From Craspedostauros australis (taxonomy: Eukaryota > Bacillariophyta > Bacillariophyceae > Mastogloiales > Achnanthaceae): 64,000 bases of DNA. Positions 63,929 to 64,000 of the stretch are shown here, piece after piece. Under the pieces are notes generated by a model, which was given only the letters and a program-made list of their open reading frames with translations, was not told the origin of the DNA and ran no database searches. The stretch covers positions 62,001 through 126,000 of the forward strand of contig JAMXDE010000078.1 of NCBI GenBank assembly GCA_026770025.1, read 5' to 3'. The first letter of the stretch is position 1. Each line of letters begins with the position of its first letter. A program made the translations under genes and the position numbers.

Positions 63929-64000
63929 GAGGAGTGACTTGGCTTCGTCAATCGGACAGTATGAGCAATGTGGCGACCGATGACGATGAACAGCGCAGCA
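63929..64000 (+). pseudogene. A2 polyprotein resumes at the window end
   Basis: GAGGAGTGACTTGGCTTCGT and the following bases correspond to A1 8632 onward (linker between integrase and RT). The remainder of A2 is outside the window. Confidence 0.88.

Larger units (their letters stand above)
19323..64000 (+). mobile_element. Copia element A2, split by nested insertions and cut by the window end
   Basis: It starts with a 778-bp LTR and a gag-pol frame nearly identical to A1 at the 5' end. Element E interrupts it in integrase (23004-28385) and element B after integrase (29070-63922). Its sequence resumes at 63929 with the same residues that follow in A1 (RGVTWLRQSD). Its RT, RNase H and 3' LTR should lie beyond 64000. 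All later features to 63922 are inside it. Confidence 0.92.

Noticed and set aside
1..64000. tRNA or rRNA genes
   Set aside because: No cloverleaf or rRNA-like segment was recognised by eye; a tRNA scan would be needed to exclude them.

Overview
The window looks like nuclear DNA of a diatom-like stramenopile. It has no operons and no Shine-Dalgarno-led genes. It holds one secreted, cysteine-rich protein with a Pro-Thr-Ser/Ala 'PTSAPTS' stalk, a style common in diatoms. Almost everything else is transposable element, mainly Ty1/copia with one Ty3/gypsy and one PiggyBac-type transposase. The assignment is by style of content; no rRNA or conserved single-copy gene is present to fix the species.

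Layout. 1-2421 PiggyBac-type transposase, cut by the window start. 3043-4265 remnant (LTR plus RNase H end) of copia family D. 4266-11660 full-length copia element A1 with an intact polyprotein. 11661-12060 an unrecognised coding fragment trapped between LTRs. 12061-13388 a B-family LTR piece joined to a D-family solo LTR. 13386-17713 a ~130-bp inverted repeat bracketing the secreted-protein gene (13637-16360, minus strand). 17714-19322 no convincing gene. 19323 to the window end is a nest of retrotransposons.

The nest. Copia A2 (from 19323, continuing past 64000) is split by copia E (23004-28385, target duplication ACTTC) and by copia B (29070-63922, duplication CAGAGA). B is split by copia F (29440-41892, in its 5' LTR), gypsy G (42746-48024, in gag; duplication GAATC) and copia D (53721-62968, in RNase H; duplication GTAAT). 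F is split by copia H (34077-39620, duplication TCCTC). The nest is four levels deep, and the host frame can be followed across each junction in coding sequence. D and E have intact polyproteins. H is intact apart from one in-frame UGA between gag and pol. F and G have ruined interiors but nearly identical or identical LTRs, so they were probably mobilised in trans.

Most notable: elements E and H, from different copia lineages, each have the sequence directly after the 5' LTR perfectly complementary (16 and 15 nt) to a segment inside their own LTR, and pol reads through U3 and stops exactly at that segment. This is the arrangement expected for self-primed reverse transcription, known from the Tf1 group of Ty3/gypsy elements. 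The A/F, B and G elements instead carry perfect 12-bp palindromes at the primer-site position. Only D has a conventional tRNA-type primer site. Other points: tandem E2F-type sites in the D LTR, a mosaic A1 element whose two LTRs have different histories, and a divergent cassette between gag and protease when A1 and A2 are compared. All sequence comparisons were done by eye.
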